Assembly (NCBI GenBank): GCA_023251755.1
Contig: JAHEYF010000045.1
Span: 1-33,405 of the forward strand
Reading direction: 5' to 3'
DNA: 33,405 nt
From: Bacteroidota bacterium
Lineage (GTDB): Bacteria; Bacteroidota; Bacteroidia; B-17B0; Aurantibacillaceae
In this document: positions 1 to 9,200 of the stretch, one piece after another
Numbering within the stretch: the stretch's first letter is position 1
Layout: the number at the start of each line of letters is the position of its first letter
Notes under the pieces: generated by a model
Seen by the model: the letters and a program-made list of their open reading frames with translations, nothing else
Database searches by the model: none
What the model was told of the DNA's origin: nothing
Made by a program: the position numbers and the translations under genes

Positions 1-1805
1 TCATCCTCATCGATTCTTCGGCAATGGATTACCAGTACAAATACGCACAGGCCAGCCGATTGAATTACGATATAGCCATTGCCGAGCACTGGTACCGTAA
101 AATATACAGCAAAGACAATGGAAAAGTTTTTCCGGAAGTAAGTTTCTGGCTGGGCGAAATTTTAAAAAGCAAGGGGGCTTACAAGGAAGCCAAAAAAATG
201 TTCAGCAAATACAGTCAGAAAAATAAAAACAGCAAAGACCCCGATAAAAAAAAATTAGCCCTTAAAGCAAAGATAGAAAGTGAAGCCTGCGAACTGGCGC
301 AAATACTGATTAAAAACCCTGTTGATGTAAAAGTGGAACACTTAGACAGCACCGTGAACAGCAAGGTTTCAGAGTATGCCCCCATTGAAGTCGATTCCCT
401 GTTGTATTTTTCCTCCCTTCGTTTTTCAAACGACAGAGACCGTTCCAACAACATCAACTACAACAAACTTTACACCTCCGCACAGGTAGACAACAAATGG
501 AGCAAGGCAAAGGAGCTGGATTCCCTGTTCAACAAAAACGGCATACACACCGCCAACACCTGTTTTAACAGCGACTTCAGTGCTGTGTATGTAACCCGTT
601 GTCAACAGGTCAACAGCAGCAGTTTTAATTGCAGCATCTATGTTTCACAATACAGCAACGGGCATTGGATCGAATTAAAATTGTTGCCGGCACAAATAAA
701 TACCGCTGGCACAAACAGCACACAACCGAATGTGGGGAATATAAACAACGAAGAATTTTTATTTTTCTCTTCCAACCGCAGCGGTGGAGAAGGCGGGCAA
801 GACATCTGGCACAGTAAAATAAACAAGGACGGAACTTATGGTGCTGCTGTAAATGCAGGTAAAAAAGTAAACAGTGTGGAGGATGAAGTAAGTCCGTTTT
901 TTGTATCCAATTTGCAAACCCTTTATTTCAGCTCCACCTGGCACAAAGGCATGGGCGGTTTCGATATATTTAAGTCTGTGTACAAAAACAATGAATTTGG
1001 CGAGCCCGAAAACGCGGGTTATCCGATCAACAGCCCATTGAACGATATTTATTACAGCATCAACCGGAAAAAAAACAGGGCTTATCTTTCTTCGAATCGA
1101 ATCGGTTCTTATTTCGAAGAAAAACAAAGTTGTTGCAACGATATTTATTCTTTCTCGATTCCTCCTTTGGAAGATCCGCCAAAACCGGTTGATACATCTA
1201 AAGTATTGCTCAATCAAATGAAGGTGCTTGTTCCACTTACTTTATTTTTTCACAACGATGAGCCAGAGCCTAAAACACATCATATTACCACCAAAAAAAA
1301 TTACAGAACGACTTATGAAGAGTATAGTGCTTTAAAAAACAAATACGAAAAAGAATACCCCGCAGGCCTGGAAGGCGATCAGAAAATCTATGCGGAAAAC
1401 AGGATACAGAATTTTTTTGAGGACAGTGTGGATGCCGGCATGCACGACCTGGACCGTTTTGCAGAGCTCCTGGAAAAAGTATTGCTACGCGGCGAAAAAG
1501 TAAAAATAACCATGAAAGGGTATTGTTCTCCCCTGGCCTCTACCGATTACAACGTAAACTTAGCCAAACGCCGTGTAAGCAGTTTACAAAATTATTTCCG
1601 TGAATATAAAAATGGTTTGTTTGTTAAATACATCAATAACAGTGTTGAGAAAGAAGGAAGCATTGAATTTTTTGAAGAGGATATTGGAGAACTAAGTGTA
1701 AGTAAGGTAAGTGATGATGTGAAAGATGTACGCAACTCAGTGTACAGTCCTTTTGCCGCAGCCGAAAGAAAAATTCAAATTATAGCGGTTTCGTATTTGA
1801 GATAG
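1..1805 (+). CDS. PD40 beta-propeller / OmpA-like envelope protein, 5' truncated by window edge
   Basis: The reading frame is open from the window edge (first full codon at 3), so the true start lies upstream; the first internal ATG is at 24. The visible 600 residues begin with a helical TPR-like stretch (about residues 1-70 from ATG 24), followed by PD40/WD40-like blades with the signatures YFSSNRSGGEGGQDIW (about 247) and YFSSTWHKGMGGFDIF (about 301). A C-terminal OmpA-like segment follows (about 489-535, with CSPLASTDYN and NLAKRRVSSL). In Bacteroidota this TPR-PD40-OmpA order is typical of periplasmic or outer-membrane-associated proteins, including PorE of the T9SS. Without the N-terminus I cannot check for a lipoprotein signal or the CRD domain, so PorE itself is not claimed. 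The stop TAG at 1803-1805 is the first triplet of an intergenic palindromic repeat. Confidence 0.8.
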   Translation, partial: ILIDSSAMDYQYKYAQASRLNYDIAIAEHWYRKIYSKDNGKVFPEVSFWLGEILKSKGAYKEAKKMFSKYSQKNKNSKDPDKKKLALKAKIESEACELAQILIKNPVDVKVEHLDSTVNSKVSEYAPIEVDSLLYFSSLRFSNDRDRSNNINYNKLYTSAQVDNKWSKAKELDSLFNKNGIHTANTCFNSDFSAVYVTRCQQVNSSSFNCSIYVSQYSNGHWIELKLLPAQINTAGTNSTQPNVGNINNEEFLFFSSNRSGGEGGQDIWHSKINKDGTYGAAVNAGKKVNSVEDEVSPFFVSNLQTLYFSSTWHKGMGGFDIFKSVYKNNEFGEPENAGYPINSPLNDIYYSINRKKNRAYLSSNRIGSYFEEKQSCCNDIYSFSIPPLEDPPKPVDTSKVLLNQMKVLVPLTLFFHNDEPEPKTHHITTKKNYRTTYEEYSALKNKYEKEYPAGLEGDQKIYAENRIQNFFEDSVDAGMHDLDRFAELLEKVLLRGEKVKITMKGYCSPLASTDYNVNLAKRRVSSLQNYFREYKNGLFVKYINNSVEKEGSIEFFEEDIGELSVSKVSDDVKDVRNSVYSPFAAAERKIQIIAVSYLR

Positions 1806-1882
1806 TTCATTCGTTTTTTTGTTTTCCCGTTCATTCGTTTTCCAAAACTATTGAACCTATAAACGAATAAACGCTAAAACTA
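1803..1882. repeat. 8-bp modular palindrome R1
   Basis: The whole gap between two convergent genes is a palindrome of degenerate 8-bp units. On the plus strand it reads AGTTCATT, CGTTTTTT, TGTTTTCC, CGTTCATT, CGTTTTCC, then complementary units ending ATTGAACC, TATAAACG, AATAAACG. The TAG stop of the plus gene (1803-1805) and the TAG stop of the minus gene (1882-1880) both lie at its borders. It could fold as a bidirectional hairpin terminator. Confidence 0.75.
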
Positions 1883-2482
1883 ATTCATCCAGAACTTTCC
1901 TTCCAGTGCTTTTTCTGTTTTAAACACGTGCATAAACAGTTTGAGTTTAGCAATCAGAAAATCTTCCTTTTGTTTGAGTTCGTTCAAAGAAATAAGTTGC
2001 AATTTTTCTTCATTGGTGAGGTCCAATAATACAGCAACATTGTACACCGGCACATTGGTAAGGGTTTCAACAGGTATTTCTTTCCCTTTGGCCGATTTGA
2101 TGTATTTTTTCAAGGAGCGGAACATTTTATAACGCGAAGAAACCATGTCGTCGTTAAATTCTTCGATACTGGCAGCTCCGTATAATTTCGGACTTAATAC
2201 TTCTGTATACTTAAGTATCCGAAAAGGCATAACCCCCTGCACGGTAATTTCCATTTCTCCGTTGTCAAAGGTTTTTACCGCCTTTGTAATTTTCACTTCC
2301 ATGCCATATTCGGCTATATCTTTATTTATTTTATAAGGAATGCCAAAATTTGCAGAATTATGAAGACAATCGCTCACCAATTCCTTGTACCGTTCTTCGA
2401 TAATGCGCAACATTTTTGTTTCACCAGGCAAAATGATGGTATTCAGCGGAAACATGGGCAATGTTACAATTTTCTGATTCAT
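1880..2482 (-). CDS. LON substrate-binding-domain protein (stand-alone)
   Basis: A 200-residue protein starting MNQKIVTLPMFPLNTIILPG, the hallmark opening of the LON N-terminal substrate-binding domain (PF02190): a hydrophobic strand, PLFPL-like motif and PGE turn. There is no AAA+ or serine-lysine protease domain, so it is a stand-alone LON-domain protein, not the Lon protease. Proteins of this kind are widespread and their role is unclear. I chose ATG at 2482 because the family motif begins there. An in-frame TTG at 2521 would add 13 residues unlike the family. A good promoter-like sequence lies at 2584-2557. The gene is convergent with the OmpA-type gene and divergent from the hydrolase. 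Confidence 0.85.
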   Translation of the reverse strand: MNQKIVTLPMFPLNTIILPGETKMLRIIEERYKELVSDCLHNSANFGIPYKINKDIAEYGMEVKITKAVKTFDNGEMEITVQGVMPFRILKYTEVLSPKLYGAASIEEFNDDMVSSRYKMFRSLKKYIKSAKGKEIPVETLTNVPVYNVAVLLDLTNEEKLQLISLNELKQKEDFLIAKLKLFMHVFKTEKALEGKFWMN

Positions 2483-2556
2483 AATTTTGGGGTTTTCAAA
2501 CAAAGTCCGCTGGTGACACAATAAAACCAGTGGGTTTCTCTGTTTATATTCCTTTA

Positions 2557-2584
2557 CAAATCTATTGCTATTTTACCACAACAA
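2557..2584 (-). promoter_or_regulatory. Bacteroidota-type promoter for the LON-domain gene
   Basis: On the minus strand TTG (2584-2582) is followed after 17 bp by TAGATTTG (2564-2557), matching the TTG / TAnnTTTG consensus. The predicted transcript start near 2550 gives a 5' UTR of about 65 nt to ATG 2482. Confidence 0.5.
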
Positions 2585-2664
2585 TATGTACAATACTCGT
2601 TTGTTTCCAACAAACCATCGTTTATAACCGATGAGTGACAAAATTAGTCCGACGAAATTATCCT

Positions 2665-2672
2665 TACCTTTA
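2665..2672 (+). promoter_or_regulatory. Possible -7 element of the alpha/beta hydrolase gene
   Basis: TACCTTTA lies 20 bp before ATG 2693 and differs from TAnnTTTG only in the last base. No TTG is seen at the expected -33 distance, so this is a weak call. Confidence 0.3.
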
Positions 2673-2692
2673 TCTGCTATTAAATTAAGCTT

Positions 2693-3493
2693 ATGTACTT
2701 TTTAACTTCCGACAAACTAAAACTGTATTATGAAATACAGCAGCATCCTTCCTCCACAAAAACCATTGTACTTTTAAATGGCTTGTCACAATCTGTGGCT
2801 TCCTGGGGTTTGGTAACACCCTTACTTAAACCGCATTACAATATAGTATTGCTTGATTTTATTTTTCAGGGGCAATCGGACAAGGAAACGACGTATCGCA
2901 ATTTCGACCAGCATGCAACGGATGTAAAAGAGTTGCTTGATTTTTTAAAGCTCCCGGATATTTCTATAGCAGGCCTGTCGTATGGAAGCCTTGTTGCCCA
3001 GCATTTTGCTTTGCTCTTTCCGGATAGCCTTGATAAATTAATATTAATGGGCACCTTTGCGCACAAGACCCCTTACTTTGACGCCATCTCCTACTCCTGG
3101 CAGAAAGCCTTAGAAACAGGAGGGTATTCACTGATGTTCGACGTTATGCTGCCTTCCATACTGAGTGAAAACTATTTCAGGAACCCTTTAATCCCCATTG
3201 ATTTAATGCGGGACGCCCGTAAAGAAATCAATCTCGATTCAGAAGCTTTGTTCAAATTGATGCGCGCCACACAGGAACGCCCGGATTACCGTGAACAATT
3301 AAAACAGGTAAAAACGCCCACCTTAATTATTCAGGGAGAAAAAGATTTGTTGTTGCCGGTTCACCTGGCCGAAGCTGTGCACAAAAGCATTGCAGGTTCA
3401 CGTTTTGAGGTTATTCCGCATGTGGGGCATACTTTAAACCTGGAGGCTGTGCCGCAGATTGCAGGATTCATCAGGGATTTTATTCGGGAATAA
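2693..3493 (+). CDS. Alpha/beta hydrolase
   Basis: A 266-residue alpha/beta-hydrolase-fold enzyme without a signal peptide. The catalytic triad is visible: nucleophile Ser96 in GLSYGS (G-x-S-x-G elbow), Asp218 in GEKDLLLP, and His246 in VGHTLNLE. The oxyanion region lies around LLNGLSQS (27-34). Its length and motif order match the esterase / BioH / 3-oxoadipate enol-lactonase-like subgroup, but the substrate cannot be read from sequence. The gene stands alone: upstream is a divergent gene, downstream a palindromic repeat and then the asd leader. Confidence 0.88.
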   Translation: MYFLTSDKLKLYYEIQQHPSSTKTIVLLNGLSQSVASWGLVTPLLKPHYNIVLLDFIFQGQSDKETTYRNFDQHATDVKELLDFLKLPDISIAGLSYGSLVAQHFALLFPDSLDKLILMGTFAHKTPYFDAISYSWQKALETGGYSLMFDVMLPSILSENYFRNPLIPIDLMRDARKEINLDSEALFKLMRATQERPDYREQLKQVKTPTLIIQGEKDLLLPVHLAEAVHKSIAGSRFEVIPHVGHTLNLEAVPQIAGFIRDFIRE

Positions 3494-3495
3494 AT

Positions 3496-3601
3496 TCTAA
3501 ATCATAATTTCTAAATTCTAACAGACCCCTGATGTTAGAAGATAATCTAATCATTTAGTACTATAAGAATTTAGAATTTTCATTGAAGGATTTAGGATTT
3601 T
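3496..3601. repeat. AATTCTAAA-type palindromic repeat cluster
   Basis: The gap after the hydrolase stop holds repeated AAATTCTAAA-like words on the left (AATTCTAAATC, TTTCTAAATTC, TTCTAACA) and their complements on the right (TGTTAGAA, AGAATTTAGAATTTT, GGATTTAGGATTTT). The arrangement is an imperfect palindrome with TGTTAGAA pairing with TTCTAACA around a short loop. It differs in sequence and unit length from the 8-bp family. Confidence 0.6.
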
Positions 3602-3615
3602 CAAAAAATTAATTT

Positions 3616-3623
3616 CATCTTTG
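3616..3623 (+). promoter_or_regulatory. Possible -7 element of the asd leader transcript
   Basis: CATCTTTG, one mismatch from TAnnTTTG, lies 10 bp before the leader-peptide ATG at 3633. Initiation near 3630 would give an almost leaderless leader-peptide mRNA. No TTG is present at -33 spacing. Confidence 0.35.
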
Positions 3624-3632
3624 TACTCACAA

Positions 3633-3692
3633 ATGAAAACATTCACAACGATTAAAAACAAGAAGATGCGTTTCCCCAACGGAAAGGTATAG
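3633..3692 (+). CDS. Leader peptide of asd attenuator, 19 aa
   Basis: A short ORF, ATG 3633 to TAG 3690-3692, encodes MKTFTTIKNKKMRFPNGKV. Thirteen of 19 residues are aspartate-family products (3 Thr, 5 Lys, 2 Met, 1 Ile, 2 Asn), the family whose shared precursor enzyme is encoded directly downstream. Its last codons (GGA AAG at 3681-3686) form one arm of a structure that competes with the terminator at 3724-3752. This is the geometry of leader-peptide attenuation as in thrL of enterobacteria. I found no homologue by search; the call rests on composition, position and RNA architecture. Confidence 0.65.
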   Translation: MKTFTTIKNKKMRFPNGKV

Positions 3693-3755
3693 CAGTGTTT
3701 TGTCGAAACAAAAGAATATGCAGAAGCCTTTCCACTACGGAAAGGCTTTTTTATT
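3671..3755 (+). terminator. Attenuator: alternative hairpins and intrinsic terminator upstream of asd
   Basis: There are four segments. 1: TTTCC (3671-3675). 2: GGAAAGG (3681-3687). 3: AAGCCTTTCC (3724-3733). 4: GGAAAGGCTT (3739-3748), followed by TTTTTT-A-TTT (3747-3756). Segments 3 and 4 make a 10-bp terminator stem with a 5-nt loop. Segment 2 can instead pair 7 bp with segment 3 (antiterminator), and segment 1 can pair 5 bp with segment 2. A ribosome at the leader stop would cover segment 2 and favour termination. A ribosome stalled at the Thr/Lys codons would free it. Confidence 0.7.
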
Positions 3756-3782
3756 TATAAATCAAATAATAACAAAAACAAA

Positions 3783-4790
3783 ATGAAAGTAGCAGTAGTA
3801 GGTGCCACAGGATTAGTAGGCACGGCCATGTTAAAAGTTCTGGAAGAACGCAATTTCCCTGTAGATGAATTAATACCGGTGGCTTCAGAAAAATCGGTGG
3901 GCAAAGAAATTATATTTAAGGGTAAAACCTACACCGTTCACAGCATGACGGACGCTATTGCGAAGAAACCACAAATAGCTTTGTTTTCCGCAGGAGGAAG
4001 TACGTCTTTGGAATGGGCTCCTCAATTTGCAGCGGCAGGAATTACCGTGATCGACAATTCTTCGGCCTGGCGCATGGACCCTGCTAAAAAATTAGTGGTG
4101 CCCGAAATCAACGCGCACGAATTAACGGCCAATGATAAAATAATTGCCAATCCCAATTGCTCCACCATTCAAATGGTAGTGGTGTTAAACCCCCTGCATA
4201 AAAAATACAAAATAAAAAGAGTAGTGGTAAGCACCTACCAGTCGGTTACAGGCACAGGCGTGAAAGCCGTGAACCAGATGATGAATGAAAGAAACGGCAC
4301 AAGCGGGGAAATGGCTTACAAATACCCGATCGACCTGAATGTAATACCTCAGATAGATGTGTTTTTGGACAACGGTTACACCAAAGAAGAAATGAAAATG
4401 GTGCACGAAACCAAAAAAATTATGAGTGATGATTCCATCCGCCTAACCTCCACCACTGTTCGTATACCTGTAATGGGCGGGCACAGTGAAGCAGTGAACA
4501 TTGAATTTGAAAATGAATTTGACATAAACGAAGTGCGGGCTATTTTAGCTAAGGCTCCCGGTGTTGTTGTGGAAGATGATATCAAAAATCAGGTTTATCC
4601 AATGCCGATGAACGCGCACAACCGCGACGAAGTATTTGTAGGCCGCATCCGCCGCGACGAATCGCAGGATAAAAGCCTGAACCTTTGGGTGGTTGCCGAC
4701 AACCTTCGCAAAGGGGCTGCAACAAATGCTGTTCAGATTGCTGAATACCTGGTTGCACAAAAATTGGTGAAGTCTGCTGTACTGGTTTAA
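3783..4790 (+). CDS. asd: Aspartate-semialdehyde dehydrogenase
   Basis: A 335-residue enzyme reducing aspartyl phosphate to aspartate semialdehyde with NADPH, the branch point to lysine, diaminopimelate, threonine, methionine and isoleucine. The N-terminal Rossmann motif is GATGLVG (7-13). The catalytic cysteine is Cys126 in NPNCSTIQ. The QSVTGTG segment and the PVMGGHSE motif (substrate/acyl-enzyme region) are all present. Its length matches bacterial Asd of the Gram-positive/Bacteroidota type. The gene is preceded by a leader peptide and attenuator-like terminator ending 27 bp upstream of the ATG. Its last codons (CTG GTT TAA) are part of a direct repeat that recurs 82 bp downstream. Confidence 0.97.
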   Translation: MKVAVVGATGLVGTAMLKVLEERNFPVDELIPVASEKSVGKEIIFKGKTYTVHSMTDAIAKKPQIALFSAGGSTSLEWAPQFAAAGITVIDNSSAWRMDPAKKLVVPEINAHELTANDKIIANPNCSTIQMVVVLNPLHKKYKIKRVVVSTYQSVTGTGVKAVNQMMNERNGTSGEMAYKYPIDLNVIPQIDVFLDNGYTKEEMKMVHETKKIMSDDSIRLTSTTVRIPVMGGHSEAVNIEFENEFDINEVRAILAKAPGVVVEDDIKNQVYPMPMNAHNRDEVFVGRIRRDESQDKSLNLWVVADNLRKGAATNAVQIAEYLVAQKLVKSAVLV

Positions 4791-5010
4791 TACTTACCAC
4801 TAAGGCACTAAGGGCACAAAGAAACACTCAGACTTAGTGAGCCTCAGTGTCCTTAGTGCCTGACTGGTTTAATACTTACCACTAAGGCACAAAGAAATAC
4901 TCAGTCTTAATAAGCTTCAGTGCTTAGTGATGAAGATTTTACTACTAAGACTCAGCACATAAATACTCAGACTTAGTGAGCCTCCGTGTACTGAGTGCCT
5001 GAGTGGTAAA
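4781..5010. repeat. CACTAAGG-type palindromic repeat cluster, three units
   Basis: Three related palindromic units fill the asd-ruvB gap. Typical arms are ACCACTAAGGCAC and GTCCTTAGTGCCT; the core contains CTCAGACTTAGTGAGCCTC. Units 1 (from 4781) and 2 (from 4863) share a perfect 28-bp direct repeat (4781-4808 and 4863-4890) that includes the 3' end and stop codon of asd. Unit 3 (about 4938-5010) has the arms TTTTACTACTAAGACTCAG and CTGAGTGCCTGAGTGGTAAAA-like. Such CACTAAGG elements are familiar from Bacteroidota intergenic regions. Here they lie between convergent genes and may serve as terminators. Confidence 0.75.
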
Positions 5011-5012
5011 AT

Positions 5013-6041
5013 TCATTCATCAAACAGGGTTCCCTTATTTTTCCAGATTGTTTTTCCCAAATGTTTATACGCAAGTTCTGTAGCCTCACGTCCGCGGGGG
5101 GTGCGCATAATATAACCTTCCTGAATTAAAAAAGGTTCGTACACTTCTTCAATCGTTCCGGCTTCTTCGCCCACAGCTGTACTAATGGTGGTAATACCTA
5201 CGGGGCCTCCTTTAAATTTATCGATGATGGCAGTCAGTATGCGGTGGTCCATTTCATCGAGGCCGTTTTTATCTACATTCAGGGCCGCTAAAGAATAGTG
5301 CGAAATTTCCAGGTCTATTGTTCCGTTGCCTTTTATTTGTGCAAAGTCGCGCACCCTGCGCAACAAGGCATTTGCAATACGCGGGGTTCCGCGGCTGCGC
5401 CGGGCTATTTCGTGAGCCGCTTCGTCTTTTATTTCGACACCCAGTATGGCTGCGCTTCGTTGTACAATCAGGGTAAGTGTTTTTGAATTGTAATAACTTA
5501 AACGGGAGTTGATGCCAAACCTTGCGCGCAAAGGCGAAGTGAGCAAACCGCTGCGGGTGGTTGCGCCAACAAGTGTAAAAGGGTTTAATTTTATCTGCAC
5601 CGTCCGGGCATTGGGCCCGCTGTCAATCATAATGTCAATCTTATAATCTTCCATAGCCGAGTACAGGTACTCTTCTACTACGGGGCTTAAACGGTGTATT
5701 TCGTCAATAAACAATACATCGTAGGGTTCCAGGTTGGTGAGCAAACCTGCCAGGTCGCCGGGCTTATCCAGTACAGGACCCGAAGTAATGCGTACACTTA
5801 CTCCCAGGTCGTTGGCAATAATATGGGCCAGGGTGGTTTTCCCCAATCCCGGAGGGCCATGCAGTAATACATGGTCCAGGGCTTCCTGTCGTTGTTTAGC
5901 TGCCTGAACAAATATCCGGAGGTTGTCCACCACCCCTTCCTGTCCGCTGAAATCATCGAACATATTGGGGCGAAGGGCTTTTTCAACTTCTTTTTCTGCC
6001 GGGCTTAAATGTTCTCCTTCCGGATTCAGGTTTTCATTCAT
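5013..6041 (-). CDS. ruvB: Holliday junction branch-migration helicase RuvB
   Basis: A 342-residue AAA+ motor that drives Holliday junction branch migration with RuvA. Walker A is GPPGLGKTT (62-70), Walker B IDEIHRL (112-118), sensor 1 GATTRSG and the arginine-finger region SPLRARFG follow. The C-terminal winged helix ends with GREATELAY. Length is typical. The start is ATG at 6041. ruvA and ruvC are not in the window, so the gene is a singleton here, convergent with asd. A promoter-like sequence abuts the start codon so closely that the transcript may be leaderless. Confidence 0.97.
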   Translation of the reverse strand: MNENLNPEGEHLSPAEKEVEKALRPNMFDDFSGQEGVVDNLRIFVQAAKQRQEALDHVLLHGPPGLGKTTLAHIIANDLGVSVRITSGPVLDKPGDLAGLLTNLEPYDVLFIDEIHRLSPVVEEYLYSAMEDYKIDIMIDSGPNARTVQIKLNPFTLVGATTRSGLLTSPLRARFGINSRLSYYNSKTLTLIVQRSAAILGVEIKDEAAHEIARRSRGTPRIANALLRRVRDFAQIKGNGTIDLEISHYSLAALNVDKNGLDEMDHRILTAIIDKFKGGPVGITTISTAVGEEAGTIEEVYEPFLIQEGYIMRTPRGREATELAYKHLGKTIWKNKGTLFDE

Positions 6042-6045
6042 GCAG

Positions 6046-6078
6046 CAAAAGTAAGAATTTTAAACGCGTCCTGTTCAA
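6046..6078 (-). promoter_or_regulatory. Bacteroidota-type promoter of ruvB
   Basis: On the minus strand TTG (6078-6076), 22 bp spacer, TACTTTTG (6053-6046), then ATG at 6041. With initiation 5-7 nt after the -7 box, the transcript would start at or next to the start codon. Confidence 0.5.
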
Positions 6079-6138
6079 TCTCTTTACCTTTCTGAAACGA
6101 CAGCCTTTTTGTTAATCGAAAACCTTTTTTTTGAGCCA

Positions 6139-6279
6139 TATCTTTGTAACTTTAATCAGTGTGTTGCGTATTATTTCTCTGCACCTGATTTTCGGAAGCA
6201 TCATAATGTACCATAAAATGATCTGATATTTCGAGATAGTTGCGTGTTTTTTTCTTAATTTTGATAAGCATCTAAGGAG
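6139..6279 (+). promoter_or_regulatory. Promoter-like motifs and Shine-Dalgarno of the beta-helix gene
   Basis: Two TAnnTTTG matches occur: TATCTTTG (6139-6146) and TAATTTTG (6256-6263), neither with TTG at ideal distance. AAGGAG at 6274-6279 is placed 8 nt before the TTG codon at 6288 and 20 nt before ATG 6300, which favours the TTG start. Confidence 0.35.
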
Positions 6280-6287
6280 TACGATTA

Positions 6288-9200
6288 TTGTTGAGGAAAA
6301 TGAGACTAAAAATGTTAACATCAGGACTTAAATATCGTTTATTGGGTCTGCTTATTTTGGTTGTTGGTCTTAAATCGCTTAAGGCCCAGACCACTTTGTA
6401 TGTGGGTACAGGCGGGGGTGAGTACGCCAGCATTCTTTCGGCTTATGCGGCCTGTACGGGTGCGGGGACCAATTACATTATTGAAATTAAAAGCACCTAC
6501 AACAATACCGAAGCCAAGCCCATCGTTTTTGCAGCCAATGTTGCTGCTTCCATTCTCATCAGGCCGCATTCCAGTATAGTTTCTTTAAACCTGGGCGTCG
6601 TAACCGGATCAGAAACATCCATCATAAGTTTTACTGCCGGTGATAACATTACCATTGACGGAAGAATTGCTTCATCGGGAAGCACCAGTGTGCTTACGAT
6701 AGAAAACACACAGAATGCTTCTGCAAAATACGCTATTCAGTTTTCGGGTGGATCTACCGGCAACACTATAAAATACTGTTCAGTTTTAGGGTCCAACACC
6801 TCTTCCAGTTCTTCATCTACTTCACCGGGGGTGATAATGTTCGGCTCCGGTACAAACAGCAACAACACCATTGACCATTGCACCATCCGCGAATCGGGGG
6901 CTAATTTACCTTTAGTGGGGATCAACAGTTACGACGGAACCAATAACAACTCCTTAACCATTACCAATAATAATTTTATCAATTTTGAATACCGTCCTGT
7001 TTATGCCAATGGAAACAACAATGCCAGTTGGACAATTACCGGCAACAGTTTTTACCAGACCAATACACAAACGGGCGGGTCGGGTGATATTACTTTTATT
7101 TACATTGCCCAGGGAGGTGGTTATACCATCACCGGTAATTATTTTGGAGGGCAGGATATTAATTGCGGGGTTGCGGGTACTCCTTTTACATTTACCGGCG
7201 ATGATGGTTTGAACGGTATTTATTTTAACAGCAGCACTGCGGCCACCACCAATACAATATCGGCCAATACGTTTCAAAACATTGCGTATACTACTACCAA
7301 AGGCGCCGGTGCACACCTGCGACTGATTGCCACCAATGGAAGTGCTGATTTTATAATTGGTTCCAGTGGAAATGCCAATGTAATAGGTGCCACTACCGGA
7401 ACAGGGAGCATTGTTTCTACCGATAACGGTACAGCCGGCAGCACCAATTACCTGCTTTGTTACATCAACTCATCGGGTACCAATACCATCGCCTACAATA
7501 CGATTGGCGCTGTTACGTTTGACGGCAGCAACACCTCCACTTCCAAGGCCTTAAACCTTATTGATGTGCGGGCCGGAACAACCAGCATCAGCAACAATAC
7601 GATTGGAAATACCACCGGCAACAACATCAACCTGAATACAGTGGCCGCTGTTTGTTATGGTGTTTACAACCCAACCGTAGCGCTCAGTTTTACCAATAAT
7701 GTTGTACGCAACATTCAGCACGCCGGAACCGGTGCTTTTTATTTAGTCAACAACCAGGGAGGGATACTTACCTTCACTGGAAATACAATTTCCGGCCTCA
7801 GCCAGTCGGGTTCAGGAAGTATGACAATAGTATACAACGGTGGCTCTGGCTTAACAGCTTCCAACAACGGCATTTCCAGTATCAGCAATACCAGCACCGG
7901 CTCCTGCTATATCTTCAGCAACTCGGCCAATGATGCCACTATTAGCAGCAATACTGTTTCTACTATTAGTTCTGCTTCTACAAATTCATTTATTATGGTT
8001 TCAAATACAAGCGGTAACTGTACCGTTTCCGGTAATACATTTACAAGCCTCACCCTTACGGGCAATGCTTCCGTTTATCTCATTTACAATGTAGGTGGTA
8101 CTCTCTCGGCAACAAGCAATGCTTTTTCCGGCTTCACTTCCTCCAGCACCTCCGGCGGCCAATACATCATCTACCATTCCCGGAACGCCATTGCCACCAT
8201 CAGTTCCAACACCATTTACAATGTAAATATTTCCAGCTCTTCCAGCAACGCTTACCTGATCTATATCGGTGCCTCCACCTCCGATGTTAACCTGAATTCC
8301 AACACCATTGGCCAGTATGGGGTGAGCAACGATATTATACTGGCCGGGAACAATAACAGCAGAGGGGTATACATAGCTTCAGTAGATGAATTAACCGCCA
8401 GTGGAAATATTATGCAAAATTTTTACCTGAGCAGCAACGGGACATCAAATATTTTTGATGCCTTTGAAATATGGGCAACAGGTACACTGATTACTTTAAC
8501 CGACAATGTAGTGGACAATATTACTACGGAAAGCACAAAAACCAGTAGTGGCGAAACAATAACCGGGATTTATTATGGTTCTTCAATTAGTGGTACCATT
8601 ACCCACAACACCTTTAGTGATTTTACTTCTGCTTCCACCGCTGCAACTACAGGAGGCAGACTTCAGTCACTTTACATGACATCCAGTATGACAGGAACAT
8701 TAAATTTTACAAAAAACAGGGTCACTGGTTTTGTGCACAACACCACTATTGCCAGTTCTACTCCTCTGATATACGGGGTGCGGGGCTCTGACGGCGGCGG
8801 CACCTATAATTTTTACAACAATGTTATTTTACTGAGCAATGGTTCAAACACCCAGTTTATGAATATTATTGGTATATCGGTTTCTTCCTCCAGCACCGGT
8901 ACTTTTAATATTTACCACAACACCATCAAGGTTTCGGGTTCTACTGCCGGTGCCTCCGAAAGCGATTGTATTTTAATAAGTACCACCACCGGAACCTACA
9001 CCCTTAAAAATAATATTTTTCAGAATGCAAGAACAGGAGGTTCGGCCTCGCATTACGGCATTAAAAAGTCGAGTGCAGGCACCACTTTTGCCGAAGATTT
9101 TAATTATGTGGAAGCTAGTACGTATGGATATTGGGAAGGTTCTACCAAAACCACCCTGGCCAACTGGCAGGTGGTTTCGGGGGCCAGCGATTATACCGGC

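Noticed and set aside
759..1217. 152-codon minus-strand frame inside the OmpA-type gene
   Set aside because: Antisense shadow without recognisable motif or start context.
24..1805. Naming the first gene porE
   Set aside because: The domain order fits, but the N-terminus is missing and several Bacteroidota families share PD40 plus OmpA-like domains.
3691..3780. Riboswitch (lysine or SAM type) upstream of asd
   Set aside because: The leader is only about 150 nt with simple stems; none of the conserved junctions of lysine or SAM riboswitches is visible, and the short ORF explains the structure better.
6954..7316. 120-codon minus-strand frame inside the beta-helix gene
   Set aside because: Low-complexity antisense of Asn/Thr-rich repeats.
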